Source: Kitasatospora sp. CB01950 (GTDB lineage Bacteria > Actinomycetota > Actinomycetes > Streptomycetales > Streptomycetaceae). Taken from it: a DNA stretch of 64,000 nt. Every line of letters starts with the position of its first letter. Position 1 is the stretch's first letter. Positions 8,319 to 15,763 of the stretch are shown here, piece after piece. A program made the translations under genes and the position numbers. The DNA lies in assembly GCF_001905465.1 (NCBI RefSeq), contig NZ_LISX01000017.1:28968-92967 (forward strand), written 5' to 3'. The notes beneath the pieces are model-generated. The model worked only from the letters and a program-made list of their open reading frames with translations. It had not been told where the DNA came from and made no database searches.

Positions 8319-8741
8319 TCAGTAGATGGCGGCGGAGACGATCGCCGCGACCGCCAGGTTGGTCGCGGCCGTCACCCAGACCGCCGGGTGCGGCTCGGGG
8401 TCGACCAGCAGCTCGCCCAGCTTGCCGGGCGTGACCAGGTCGAGCACCCAGAACGAGACCGCCATCAGCAGCAGGCCGAACAGGCCGAACACGGCGGCCG
8501 CGGCCAGGCCCTTGCCGAACTCCTGGTAGGTGGAGATCACGGCGGTGAAGACGATCGCGCCGACCGACAGCAGCGCGGAGCTCAGCACCACGGCGGCGTT
8601 GCGGTTGCGTTCGATCCATATCTGGCGGCGCAGTTCACCGGGCGTCAGGACATCCACCAGGACGACGCCGAGCAGCAGCAGGACCAGGCCGACACCGCCG
8701 TAGGCGGCCGCGTGACCCAACTGGTGAAGGATGTCGCTCAT
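8319..8741 (-). CDS. DUF350 domain membrane protein
   Basis: A 140-residue integral membrane protein with four predicted helices in two repeats. Each repeat has a hydrophobic segment, a D-x-x-T-P-G-x-L motif (DVLTPGELR near residue 31, DLVTPGKLG near 101) and an N-A/NL-rich following helix. This is the DUF350 (YjfL-like) arrangement, whose function is unknown. ATG 8741 has GAGGGGGCGG upstream. It lies 90 bases downstream of the LURP1-like gene on the same strand; in other genomes DUF350 proteins often accompany membrane-associated or polyamine-synthase-like genes, so co-function is possible. It converges on the acetyltransferase gene, leaving only four bases between stops. Confidence 0.85.
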   Translation of the reverse strand: MSDILHQLGHAAAYGGVGLVLLLLGVVLVDVLTPGELRRQIWIERNRNAAVVLSSALLSVGAIVFTAVISTYQEFGKGLAAAAVFGLFGLLLMAVSFWVLDLVTPGKLGELLVDPEPHPAVWVTAATNLAVAAIVSAAIY

Positions 8742-8831
8742 CGGGTTCCGCCCCCTCGTGTCCGCCTGCCGGCCCCGTGCCGAGGACCGGCACAACATAG
8801 CGCACGGGGCGGGCGGCGACGGGGGAGCGGC

Positions 8832-9323
8832 TCAGTCGTTGTGCTCGACCAGGCGGTCCAGGCAGACCGCGACGGCGATCATCAGCGGGACGTCGACGCC
8901 GTCCTCGATCGCCACGCCGTAGGTGTCCCGGATGCTGAACCACTTGCGGGAGACCTCGCCGAGCCGGTGCCCGTCGTGCTTGACGGTGTACTCCTTGTCG
9001 ATCAGGTCGCCGTGGACCTCCCACTCGCCGCCGCTCTCCAGCTCCACGTGGTACTTGTCGTGGAACGGGGTGAACAGCTTCTTGCGGACGGTGGCGACCA
9101 CGTCCCCGTCGGCGTTCTCGATCTTCATGGCGTCGCGGACGGTCAGCACCTTCTCCCGGATGGTGGCGACCGTGTTGCCGGCGGGGTCCTGCAGTTCGAA
9201 GGTGTCGCGGATGCGCAGCACCTTGCCGTCCACCAGGAAAGCCTTCTCGCCGTGCTCGTCCTCGACCCAGTAGTCGTCGCCGATCGCGAACAGGCGCTCC
9301 TTGACCACGAACTTCCGACCCAT
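8832..9323 (-). CDS. LURP1-related / tubby-like beta-barrel protein
   Basis: A 163-residue protein made of repeated two-strand units such as FAIGDDYWVEDEHGEKAFLVDGK, FELQDPAGNTVATIREKVLT and MKIENADGDVVATVRKKLF. These are characteristic of the LURP-one-related family, with a tubby-like 12-stranded barrel and central helix (DVPLMIAVAVCLDRLVE at the C-terminus). Related scramblase/tubby folds bind membrane lipids, but the bacterial role is unknown. No signal peptide. I chose ATG 9323 because the conserved MGRKFVVKERLFAIGDDYWV begins there. It is probably co-transcribed with the DUF350 gene. Confidence 0.85.
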   Translation of the reverse strand: MGRKFVVKERLFAIGDDYWVEDEHGEKAFLVDGKVLRIRDTFELQDPAGNTVATIREKVLTVRDAMKIENADGDVVATVRKKLFTPFHDKYHVELESGGEWEVHGDLIDKEYTVKHDGHRLGEVSRKWFSIRDTYGVAIEDGVDVPLMIAVAVCLDRLVEHND

Positions 9324-9391
9324 GATCCGACTCCTCGTCTGCTTGCCGACCCGCCGTCGGGCGGCCCTCGACATGGTGCCAGCCGGCGTTG

Positions 9392-9534
9392 GGGCCTGTC
9401 CGGCCGATCTTGTCGGATCAGCGCGCGTCTCCCCCAGCCCTTGGGGGCTGGGGGTGGGGGCACCTCCCGGCCCGCCAGGGCTGGGGGCGGATGATCCGGC
9501 GTCGCGCGCCCGGCAAGATCGGCCGGACAGGCCC
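9392..9534. mobile_element. MITE-like inverted-repeat element
   Basis: A perfect 21-bp inverted repeat (9392-9412 and 9514-9534) bounds a 143-bp GC-rich, non-coding segment that itself contains nested CCCCCAGCC/GGCTGGGGG repeats (about 9431-9487). The outer ends read GGGCCTGTCCGG, a type I associate from memory with dispersed small repeats in Streptomyces genomes. The right end supplies the stop codon (TAG on the minus strand, 9534-9536) of the next gene, so it appears to have inserted at, and slightly rewritten, that gene's 3' end. No transposase is present. Confidence 0.6.
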
Positions 9535-10322
9535 TATGTGAGGTCCCACAACAGGCGGTAGTAGGTGAGGCGTTCGTCGTCCGGTCGGACGCCGTACGCC
9601 TCCAGCAGGGGACGTTCCCAGCCCGGGCCGTAGTTCCACACCGTGCTCCAGCTCGCCACCGCAAGGTCCGCCCAGCGGTCGGCCACGCCGAGGGTTCCAA
9701 GGTCGACGTGGCCGGCGGGGCGGCCGTCGTCGTCGACCAGGGTGTTGGGGGCGCAGCTGTCGCCGTGGCAGACCACCTCGACGTCCACCGGCGGCGGGTC
9801 GGCGAGGATCGCCAGCGCCCGTTCCGCGGTGCCGTGGTGACGGTGGTCCCGGTGCCAGTCGGCGGGGTCGCGGCGCAGCGCGACGGCGCAGTCGATCCGC
9901 TCGCGGGCGGACCAGGTGTACGGGCAGTCGGCCACCGGCAGGGCCTCGTGGAAGGCGCGCAGGCCCTCGCCGATCGCGCGGACGGCGAGGACCGGACGCG
10001 CCTTCAGCTCCGGTTCGACGGCGGAGCGGCCGGGCAGGCCCGCCGTCAGCAGCCAGCGTCCGGTCCCGTCGCCGCCGACGCCCAGCACCTCGGGGACGGT
10101 GGTGAACGCGCCGGCCCAGCGCATCCGTTCGGCCTCGGCGTCGAGGTCCGCGCCGCTGCCGGCCGGCGCCCACTTCACGAACCGCCGTCCGGGGCCGTCG
10201 CCGAGCCGGAAGGTGATCCCGTTCAGCCCGTTCAGCCAGACGGGCAACAGCCGTTCGCCACGGGCGAGTTCGGCGATCGGGGGCGGGATCTCGATGATGT
10301 CGTCGGGGGCCGGAGTGCTCAT
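9534..10322 (-). CDS. aminoglycoside phosphotransferase (APH)-fold kinase
   Basis: A 262-residue soluble protein of the APH/choline kinase superfamily. It has the Brenner-type catalytic motif VVCHGDSCAPNTL (about residue 181), a following metal-binding VDLGTLGVADRWADLA, and an N-terminal lobe with RFVKWAP as the ATP-lysine strand. This pattern matches APH(3')-like enzymes, but many chromosomal Streptomyces members have no known antibiotic substrate. Its last codon and stop overlap the MITE-like repeat, so its C-terminus may have been altered by that insertion. ATG 10322 is preferred; GTG 10340 in frame is possible. Divergent from a second APH-fold gene 128 bases away. Confidence 0.83.
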   Translation of the reverse strand: MSTPAPDDIIEIPPPIAELARGERLLPVWLNGLNGITFRLGDGPGRRFVKWAPAGSGADLDAEAERMRWAGAFTTVPEVLGVGGDGTGRWLLTAGLPGRSAVEPELKARPVLAVRAIGEGLRAFHEALPVADCPYTWSARERIDCAVALRRDPADWHRDHRHHGTAERALAILADPPPVDVEVVCHGDSCAPNTLVDDDGRPAGHVDLGTLGVADRWADLAVASWSTVWNYGPGWERPLLEAYGVRPDDERLTYYRLLWDLT

Positions 10323-10450
10323 CGGCCCAGTGTCACGCACCGGCCGCCGATCGTCCTGCGGTTTTCCCGGCGGGCCGCTCGATCAAGGATGCGGAACGAT
10401 CCTTCGTTTCCCCTCCCCGCGCCGGGTTCGGGGCGCTAGCTTCTGCTCGC

Positions 10451-11107
10451 ATGGAAATCGGCGAACTGATCGGAACCGGCCGCACCGCGGACGTCTGGGC
10501 ACTGAAGGACGGGCGGGTGCTGCGCCGTTACCGGGACGGGCTGAGTGCCGACGGCGAGGCCGAGATGATGACGCACCTGGCCGAGCACGGCTACCCGGTG
10601 CCCGCCGTGTGGGCCGCCGAACGGCCCGAGGACCTGATCATGGAACGCCTCGGCGGGCCCACCATGCTGCAGTCGTTGGAGGCCGGGACGACCAGTGCGG
10701 CCGCGGCCGGGGAGCTGCTCGCCGAACTGCTGCGCCGGCTGCACCAGATCCCGCCGCGCGCCGCCGCCCGGCCCGGCGACCGGGTGCTCCACCTCGACCT
10801 GCACCCCGACAACGTGCTGCTCACCGCGCACGGCCCGGTGGTCATCGACTGGTCCACCGCCGCCGAGGGCGAACCCGGCCTGGACGACGCGACCAGTGCC
10901 GTCATCCTCGCCCAGGCCCTGCACGACCGGCCGGACGTGGCCCGCGCCATCCTGGTCCCGCTGCTCCGCGGGCTCCCGCCGATCGCCGAGCGGCACCTCG
11001 CGGAGGCCCGCGCCCGGCGCGCCGCCAACCCGGCCATGACCGTCGCGGAGATCGCCGCGCTCGACGCCGCCGTCGCGCTCATCTCGGCTTGCACAAAGGG
11101 GAGTTGA
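10451..11107 (+). CDS. phosphotransferase (APH-fold) family protein, short form
   Basis: A 218-residue kinase-fold protein: N-lobe IGTGRTADVWALKDGRVLRRY with a glycine-rich turn and ATP-binding segment, catalytic LHLDLHPDNVLL (about residue 115), and VIDWSTAAEG as the metal-binding Asp loop. It is shorter than typical APH enzymes (about 260-300) and lacks an extended C-terminal lobe; short members of this type are common in actinobacteria with unknown substrates. A TAGCTT element (10437-10442) eight bases before the ATG suggests a leaderless mRNA. It is followed by the lectin array but is separated from it by a new promoter. Confidence 0.8.
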   Translation: MEIGELIGTGRTADVWALKDGRVLRRYRDGLSADGEAEMMTHLAEHGYPVPAVWAAERPEDLIMERLGGPTMLQSLEAGTTSAAAAGELLAELLRRLHQIPPRAAARPGDRVLHLDLHPDNVLLTAHGPVVIDWSTAAEGEPGLDDATSAVILAQALHDRPDVARAILVPLLRGLPPIAERHLAEARARRAANPAMTVAEIAALDAAVALISACTKGS

Positions 11108-11143
11108 GCCTTTTCCCGATGCCTTCCCGGTCGCCCGGGCCGG

Positions 11144-11190
11144 GTGTATAAGTTGTGTGGGCCGTGCACTGCAGGCACACAACGGGGGAT
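11144..11190 (+). promoter_or_regulatory. lectin array leader copy A (promoter plus 5' hairpin)
   Basis: GTGTATAAGTTGTG (11144-11157) contains a TATAAG -10-like core. It is followed by an inverted repeat TTGTGTG (11153-11159) / CACACAA (11176-11182) and then GGGGGA as ribosome-binding site. The same arrangement recurs at 13824, 14776 and 15703. It serves the first three lectin genes. Confidence 0.65.
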
Positions 11191-11197
11191 CCGCCGC

Positions 11198-12025
11198 ATG
11201 CCGAAGAACGTGTTCAGACGCGCCACCGCCGCCCTGCTCGGCGCCGCCGCCATCGCCCTGACGGCCCCTGCCGGCACCGCCGGCGCCGCCGGGGAGACCC
11301 GGAACCTGCCGAGCGGCGCCACGCTCATGCCGGGCGACTACCTGCCGACCGTCGGCGCCGTCCTGGAGATGCAGAACGACGGCAACCTGGTGCTCTACCT
11401 GGAGGCTTCCGTCGGCGGCCACGGCCCGGCGGTCTGGAGCAGCGGCACCTGGGGGCACCCCGGCGCCCACGCGTACATGCAGCCCGACGGCAACTTCGTC
11501 GTCTACAGCGACAGCGGCACCGCCCTGTGGTCCACCGGCAGTTGGGGCAACCCGGGCGCGTACCTGACGCTGACCGAGGGCCGGCTGGTGATGTCCCAGG
11601 TGCAGGGCACGCCCTGGGAGAGCCACACCGGGCTCGCCATGGCCGGCGAGGACTTCCCGCACGGCGACCGGTGGGCCGCCATCACCCCGGCCCGGGCCGT
11701 CGACCCCGGCCACTGGATCCAGTCGAACACCGTCCGGCTGGTCAACCAGCCCGACGGCAACCTGGTGCTCTACCGCCGGCAGGACGGCGTCCCCATCTGG
11801 TCCAGCGGAACGTGGGGCCGCCCGCCGGCGAGCCTGCTCCTCGCCGAGTCGCCGCTGCGGTCCGCGCTCGGCCTCCACCGCACCGACAACGGCGGCAGGA
11901 CGTGGGCCGTCCCGGTCGCGGGCGCGGCCGGCGCCTACGGGATCGTCCAGAACGACGGCAACTTCGTCCTCTACGCCGACAGCGGCACCGTCCTGTGGGC
12001 CACCGGCACCTGGGGCAGAGCCTGA
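11198..12025 (+). CDS. secreted double bulb-lectin (MMBL) domain protein 1
   Basis: A 275-residue exported protein. A signal peptide (MPKNVFRRATAALLGAAAIA, cleavage after about Ala31) is followed by two beta-prism II lectin domains (about 34-130 and 165-275). Each domain carries two QxDxNxVxY mannose-binding motifs: QNDGNLVLY, QPDGNFVVY, QPDGNLVLY and QNDGNFVLY. Repeated WSSGTWG-type strands separate them. There are no cysteines. Two tandem domains and about 245 mature residues match the layout of LlpA-type lectin-like bacteriocins. A sugar-binding cell-surface or antagonistic role is inferred. GGGGGAT lies eight bases before the ATG. It is first of five tandem paralogues and shares 91 identical bases with gene 2 (11377-11467). 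Confidence 0.88.
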   Translation: MPKNVFRRATAALLGAAAIALTAPAGTAGAAGETRNLPSGATLMPGDYLPTVGAVLEMQNDGNLVLYLEASVGGHGPAVWSSGTWGHPGAHAYMQPDGNFVVYSDSGTALWSTGSWGNPGAYLTLTEGRLVMSQVQGTPWESHTGLAMAGEDFPHGDRWAAITPARAVDPGHWIQSNTVRLVNQPDGNLVLYRRQDGVPIWSSGTWGRPPASLLLAESPLRSALGLHRTDNGGRTWAVPVAGAAGAYGIVQNDGNFVLYADSGTVLWATGTWGRA

Positions 12026-12064
12026 CGTCCGGTCAGGCACCACACATAGGGGGAATCCAGCCTC

Positions 12065-12913
12065 ATGCGAAAGAACGTGTTCAGACGCGCCACCGCCGCC
12101 CTGCTCGGCGCCGCCGCCATCGCCCTGACGGTCCCCACCGGCACCGCCTCCGCCGTACCGCCGCCCCATCTGCCGAGCGGCGGCAAGCTCATGCCGGGGC
12201 AGTACCTGACGGGCGGCTACGAGCCGGCCATCGGCGCCGTCCTGGAGATGCAGGCCGACGGCAACCTGGTGCTCTACCTGGAGGCTTCCGTCGGCGGCCA
12301 CGGCCCGGCGGTCTGGAGCAGCGGCACCTGGGGGCACCCCGGCGCCTACGCGTACATGCAGGAGGACGGCAACCTGGTCGTCTACAAGCAGGGCAGCACC
12401 AAACCGTCCGACGCCCTGTGGAGCAGCGGGACCTGGGGCAGCCCGGGCGCGTGGATGATGCTGTCCGGCGGCCGGCTGTGGCTCTCCGGCAGCAACCGGT
12501 CCTGGAGCACCGACACCGGGCCGGCCCCGTACGTCACCGGCATCCCGGGCGCCGACCCGTACGCGGTCATCGGTCCGGCCTGGGGCCTCGACCCCGGCAG
12601 CTGGATCCAGTCGAACACCGTCCGGCTGGTCAACCAGCCCGACGGCAACCTGGTGCTCTACCGCCGGTCGGACGGCACCGCACTCTGGTCCAGCGGGACG
12701 TGGGGCCGGCCGAAGTCGAGCCTGTCCCTCTCGCAGTCGCCGCAGTGGCCCGCGCTCGGCCTCCACCGGATCGACAACGGCAGCCGGACCTGGTCCACGC
12801 CGATCAAGGGTCGCTCCGACATCTACGGGATCGTCCAGAACGACGGCAACTTCGTCGTTTACGACAAGAACGGCACCGCCCTGTGGGCCACCGGCACCTG
12901 GGGCAAGGCCTGA
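12065..12913 (+). CDS. secreted double bulb-lectin (MMBL) domain protein 2
   Basis: A 282-residue paralogue, 39 bases after gene 1 with no leader copy of its own, so probably co-transcribed; GGGGGAATCC serves as its ribosome-binding region. The signal peptide is almost identical to gene 1 (61 identical bases around the start). All four motifs are intact: QADGNLVLY, QEDGNLVVY, QPDGNLVLY and QNDGNFVVY. The segment joining the domains (about residues 130-175, SGSNRSWSTDTGPAPYVTGI) differs completely in sequence from gene 1 while the flanking strands are conserved. The mosaic of identical and divergent blocks suggests duplication plus gene conversion. Confidence 0.88.
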   Translation: MRKNVFRRATAALLGAAAIALTVPTGTASAVPPPHLPSGGKLMPGQYLTGGYEPAIGAVLEMQADGNLVLYLEASVGGHGPAVWSSGTWGHPGAYAYMQEDGNLVVYKQGSTKPSDALWSSGTWGSPGAWMMLSGGRLWLSGSNRSWSTDTGPAPYVTGIPGADPYAVIGPAWGLDPGSWIQSNTVRLVNQPDGNLVLYRRSDGTALWSSGTWGRPKSSLSLSQSPQWPALGLHRIDNGSRTWSTPIKGRSDIYGIVQNDGNFVVYDKNGTALWATGTWGKA

Positions 12914-12945
12914 CGCCCGGCCGGGCACGGCAGAGGGGGAGTTCC

Positions 12946-13797
12946 ATGCGAAAGAACCTGTTGAGACGCGCCACCGCCGCCCTGCTCGGTGCCGCCGCCA
13001 TCGCCCTGATGGCGCCCGCCGGCACCGCCTCGGCCTCGGGGTACGCCGTCCTGGGGAGCGGCAGCACGCTCCTGCCGGGGGAGCGCCTGGTCGCCTACCG
13101 CTCCGCCCTGACGATGCAGGAGGACGGCAACCTGGTCCTCCACCTGTGCGCCGACGCCGGCGGTGCCTGCGGCCCGGTGATCTGGAACAGCGGCACCTGG
13201 GGACACCCTGGCGCCTACGCGTACATGCAGGAGGACGGCAACCTGGTCGTCTACCGAAAGGGCGGCAGCCGGCCGTCCGACGCCCTGTGGAGCTCCCGGA
13301 CGTGGGGCCACCCGGGGGCGTACCTCTTCCTGCACGCCGACGCCACCATGCTCATCGAGGCGCCGTCCGGCACCCCGCCCACCGGTTGGACGAGCGACAC
13401 GGGGAAGGCCGACGCCGGCGCGGACGTCCCGCAGGGCGAGCGGGGGGCCGTCATCACCTCCGCCCGCAGCCTCGACCCCGGCCACTGGCTGGACTCGGGC
13501 ACCACCTGGCTGGTCAACCAGCCCGACGGCAACCTGGTGCTCTACCGCAAGCGCGACGGCGCCGCGATCTGGTCCAGCGGCACCTGGGGACGCCCGAGGT
13601 CGAGCCTGTCCCTCTCGCAGTCGCCGCTGTGGCCCGCGCTCGGCCTCCACCGGATCGACAACGGCAGCCGGACCTGGTCCACCCCGCTCAAGGGCCGGGC
13701 CGGCATCCACGGGGTCGCGCAGAGCGACGGCAACTTCGTGATCTACACCGACGACGGCACCGCCCTGTGGAACACCGGCACCTGGGGCAGGACCTGA
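12946..13797 (+). CDS. secreted double bulb-lectin (MMBL) domain protein 3
   Basis: A 283-residue paralogue, 32 bases after gene 2, apparently third gene of the same transcript (AGAGGGGGAG before the ATG). It keeps three intact QxDxNxVxY motifs; the first reads QEDGNLVLH, with His replacing the family Tyr, so that site may be weakened. It alone has a Cys pair in the first-domain loop (HLCADAGGACGPV), which could form a disulfide after export. The last third is almost identical at DNA level to gene 2 (from about 13600), again indicating recent exchange. The next promoter lies in the 84-base gap that follows. Confidence 0.87.
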   Translation: MRKNLLRRATAALLGAAAIALMAPAGTASASGYAVLGSGSTLLPGERLVAYRSALTMQEDGNLVLHLCADAGGACGPVIWNSGTWGHPGAYAYMQEDGNLVVYRKGGSRPSDALWSSRTWGHPGAYLFLHADATMLIEAPSGTPPTGWTSDTGKADAGADVPQGERGAVITSARSLDPGHWLDSGTTWLVNQPDGNLVLYRKRDGAAIWSSGTWGRPRSSLSLSQSPLWPALGLHRIDNGSRTWSTPLKGRAGIHGVAQSDGNFVIYTDDGTALWNTGTWGRT

Positions 13798-13823
13798 CGC
13801 CCATTCAAACCATTCGCGGAGCG

Positions 13824-13870
13824 GTGTATAAGTTGTGCGCCCACACCCCGTGGGCGCACGACAGAGGGGG
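13824..13870 (+). promoter_or_regulatory. lectin array leader copy B (promoter plus 5' hairpin)
   Basis: GTGTATAAGTTGTG (13824-13837) is identical to copy A. It is followed by a perfect 9-bp stem GTGCGCCCA (13835-13843) / TGGGCGCAC (13851-13859) and AGAGGGGGA. Stem bases differ from copies A, C and D on both arms together, so pairing is preserved. Confidence 0.7.
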
Positions 13871-13881
13871 AATCCAGATCC

Positions 13882-14727
13882 ATGCGGAAAAACGTGTTCA
13901 GACGGGCCACCGCGGCCCTGCTCGGCGCCGCCGCCATCGCCCTGATGGCGCCCGCCGCCAACGCCTCGACCGAACCGGACGCCGTCGCTCAGCTGAACAG
14001 CGGCGAGCGGCTCACCGCGGGGCAGACCATGAAGAGCGGTGACTCCGTCCTGGTGATGCAGGGCGACGGCAACCTGGTGATGTACCTGGAGAGTTCCACC
14101 GGCGTCCGGGTGAAGACGGCGCTGTGGAGCACCGGTACCTACGGCAACCCGGGCGCGTACGCGTACATGCAGCCGGACGGCAACCTGGTCGTCTACAAGC
14201 AGGGCGGCACCGCCCAGTCCGACGCGCTCTGGAGCACCGGGACGTGGAACTCCCCGGGCGGCTACCTGGTGCTGTACCGGGGCGCCATGACGCTGTGGCC
14301 GGGTCCGAGCGGCGGCAAGGGCTGGGAGAGCCGCACCGGGCTCGCGCCCGCCGTGGGCTGCTGCGGCACCAACCCGGAGTCGTACCTCACCAGCGCCCGG
14401 AACGTCGAGGGCGGCCAGTGGATCCAGTCGAACACGGTCTGGCTGGTCAACCAGGCCGACGGCAACCTGGTCCTCTACCGCAAGCGCGACGGTGCCGCGC
14501 TCTGGTCCAGCGGCACCTGGAACCGCGGGTCCTCGATGCTGGTCCTCAGCGAGTCGCAGTGGAACCCCGCGCTGTTCCTGCGGGACAACGCCCAGCGGGT
14601 GACCTGGTCCATCTCGGTCAAGGGCAGCAGCGACCTGCGCGGGGTCGTCCAGGACGACGGCAACTTCGTGATCTACAACTCCGCCGGTGCCGCCCTGTGG
14701 TCCACCGGCACCTGGGGCAAGGCCTGA
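13882..14727 (+). CDS. secreted double bulb-lectin (MMBL) domain protein 4
   Basis: A 281-residue paralogue with its own promoter/leader (copy B). Signal peptide ends near Ala29 (APAANAS). Motifs are QGDGNLVMY, QPDGNLVVY, QADGNLVLY and QDDGNFVIY, all intact. The inter-domain segment has a unique adjacent Cys pair (AVGCCGTNPES). With gene 5 it forms a subgroup: both have YLESSTGVRV/YLEGPTGARV in the first domain and SARNVEGGQWIQSN before the second, unlike genes 1-3. Exported; predicted glycan binder. Confidence 0.87.
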   Translation: MRKNVFRRATAALLGAAAIALMAPAANASTEPDAVAQLNSGERLTAGQTMKSGDSVLVMQGDGNLVMYLESSTGVRVKTALWSTGTYGNPGAYAYMQPDGNLVVYKQGGTAQSDALWSTGTWNSPGGYLVLYRGAMTLWPGPSGGKGWESRTGLAPAVGCCGTNPESYLTSARNVEGGQWIQSNTVWLVNQADGNLVLYRKRDGAALWSSGTWNRGSSMLVLSESQWNPALFLRDNAQRVTWSISVKGSSDLRGVVQDDGNFVIYNSAGAALWSTGTWGKA

Positions 14728-14775
14728 GCCCCGAAGGCAACAACTGACCCTCGCGCCACAGCCGTCGGGGCAGCG

Positions 14776-14824
14776 GTGTACAAGTAGTGGGCCCACACAC
14801 TGTGGGTCCACGAATGAGGGGGAG
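14776..14824 (+). promoter_or_regulatory. lectin array leader copy C (promoter plus 5' hairpin)
   Basis: GTGTACAAGTAGTG (14776-14789) has a TACAAG core. An 11-bp stem GTGGGCCCACA (14787-14797) / TGTGGGTCCAC (14801-14811) with one G-U pair encloses a 3-base loop and precedes GAGGGGGAG. Confidence 0.7.
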
Positions 14825-14833
14825 TTCCACCCG

Positions 14834-15670
14834 ATGCGGAAGAACGTTTTCAGACGCGCCACCGCTGCCCTGATCGGCGCCGCCGCCATCGCCGTGATGG
14901 CGCCCGCGACCAGCGCTTCGGCTGCGACCGACGTCGCCGACCTGCGCAGCGGCGACAAGCTGCTGTCGGGTCAGAGCCTGAAGAGCGGCGGCTCGGTGCT
15001 GGCGATGCAGCCCGACGGCAACCTGGTGATGTACCTGGAGGGCCCCACCGGTGCCCGGGTGTCCACGGCGATGTGGAGCACCGGCACCTACGGCAACCCG
15101 GGCGCGTACGCGTTCATGCAGCCGGACGGCAACCTGGTCGTCTACAAGCAGGGCAGCACCGCCGACGCGGACGCCCTGTGGAGCACCAGGACGTGGAGCA
15201 CCCCGGGCGGTCACCTGACGCTCAACTGGGGCGGCATGACGGTGTGGCCGGCCCGCGGCGGCAACGCGGCCTGGGAGAGCCGCACCGGCGTCGCCCGCGC
15301 CGTCGACCTCGGGGGCGACCACCCGGAGTCCTTCATCAACAGCGCCCGGAACGTCGAGGGCGGCCAGTGGATCCAGTCGAACTCGGTGTGGCTGGTCAAC
15401 CAGCCCGACGGCAACCTGGTGCTTTACCGCAAGCGGGACGGCGCCGCGCTCTGGTCCAGCGGCACCTGGAACCGCGGGTCCTCGAGCCTGATCCTCAGCA
15501 CCTCGCAGGGCGACCCCGCGCTGCGGCTGAAGAACGGCAGCACGAACACCTGGTCCACCCCGGCCAAGGGCGCGTCCGACCTCTACGGGGTCGTCCAGGA
15601 CGACGCCAACTTCGTGCTCTACAGCAACGGCTCGGCCGTGTGGGCCACCGGCACCTGGAACCAGGGCTGA
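14834..15670 (+). CDS. secreted double bulb-lectin (MMBL) domain protein 5
   Basis: A 278-residue paralogue, last intact member of the array, with its own leader (copy C). Signal peptide MRKNVFRRATAALIGAAAIA; mature protein begins about residue 30. Motifs QPDGNLVMY, QPDGNLVVY and QPDGNLVLY are intact; the fourth is QDDANFVLY, with Ala for the usual Gly but all five binding positions kept. No cysteines. It is closest to gene 4. Downstream only an orphan leader is found before the convergent ABC permease gene. Confidence 0.87.
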   Translation: MRKNVFRRATAALIGAAAIAVMAPATSASAATDVADLRSGDKLLSGQSLKSGGSVLAMQPDGNLVMYLEGPTGARVSTAMWSTGTYGNPGAYAFMQPDGNLVVYKQGSTADADALWSTRTWSTPGGHLTLNWGGMTVWPARGGNAAWESRTGVARAVDLGGDHPESFINSARNVEGGQWIQSNSVWLVNQPDGNLVLYRKRDGAALWSSGTWNRGSSSLILSTSQGDPALRLKNGSTNTWSTPAKGASDLYGVVQDDANFVLYSNGSAVWATGTWNQG

Positions 15671-15700
15671 CCCTCCCCGCCCCGGGGTGACCGGAGCGCG

Positions 15701-15750
15701 GTGTGTACAAGTCGTGGGTCCACCGACCGGTGGGCCCACGACAGAGGGGC
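15701..15750 (+). promoter_or_regulatory. orphan lectin-type leader copy D with no gene behind it
   Basis: GTGTGTACAAGTCGTG (15701-15716), then an 11-bp stem GTGGGTCCACC (15714-15724) / GGTGGGCCCAC (15729-15739) with one G-U pair, then AGAGGGGC. The expected lectin start codon is missing: the next bases are the end of the minus-strand permease gene. It looks like the remnant of a deleted sixth unit, or a promoter retained for another use. Confidence 0.65.
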
Positions 15751-15763
15751 TGACCTGCGCCGG

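Noticed and set aside
9392..9534. CRISPR or simple terminator
   Set aside because: Only one pair of inverted repeats and no spacer array; arms are too long and too far apart for a simple transcription terminator, though it may stop transcription secondarily.
10436..12928. Very long minus-strand open frame (about 830 codons) across the lectin genes
   Set aside because: It is a GC-rich shadow of the plus-strand genes: low-complexity Ala/Gly/Arg composition and no domain pattern, while the plus strand has signal peptides and intact motifs.
11198..15670. One long multi-domain lectin gene broken by frameshifts
   Set aside because: Each unit has its own signal peptide, ribosome-binding site and stop, and three have full promoter leaders, so they are separate genes.
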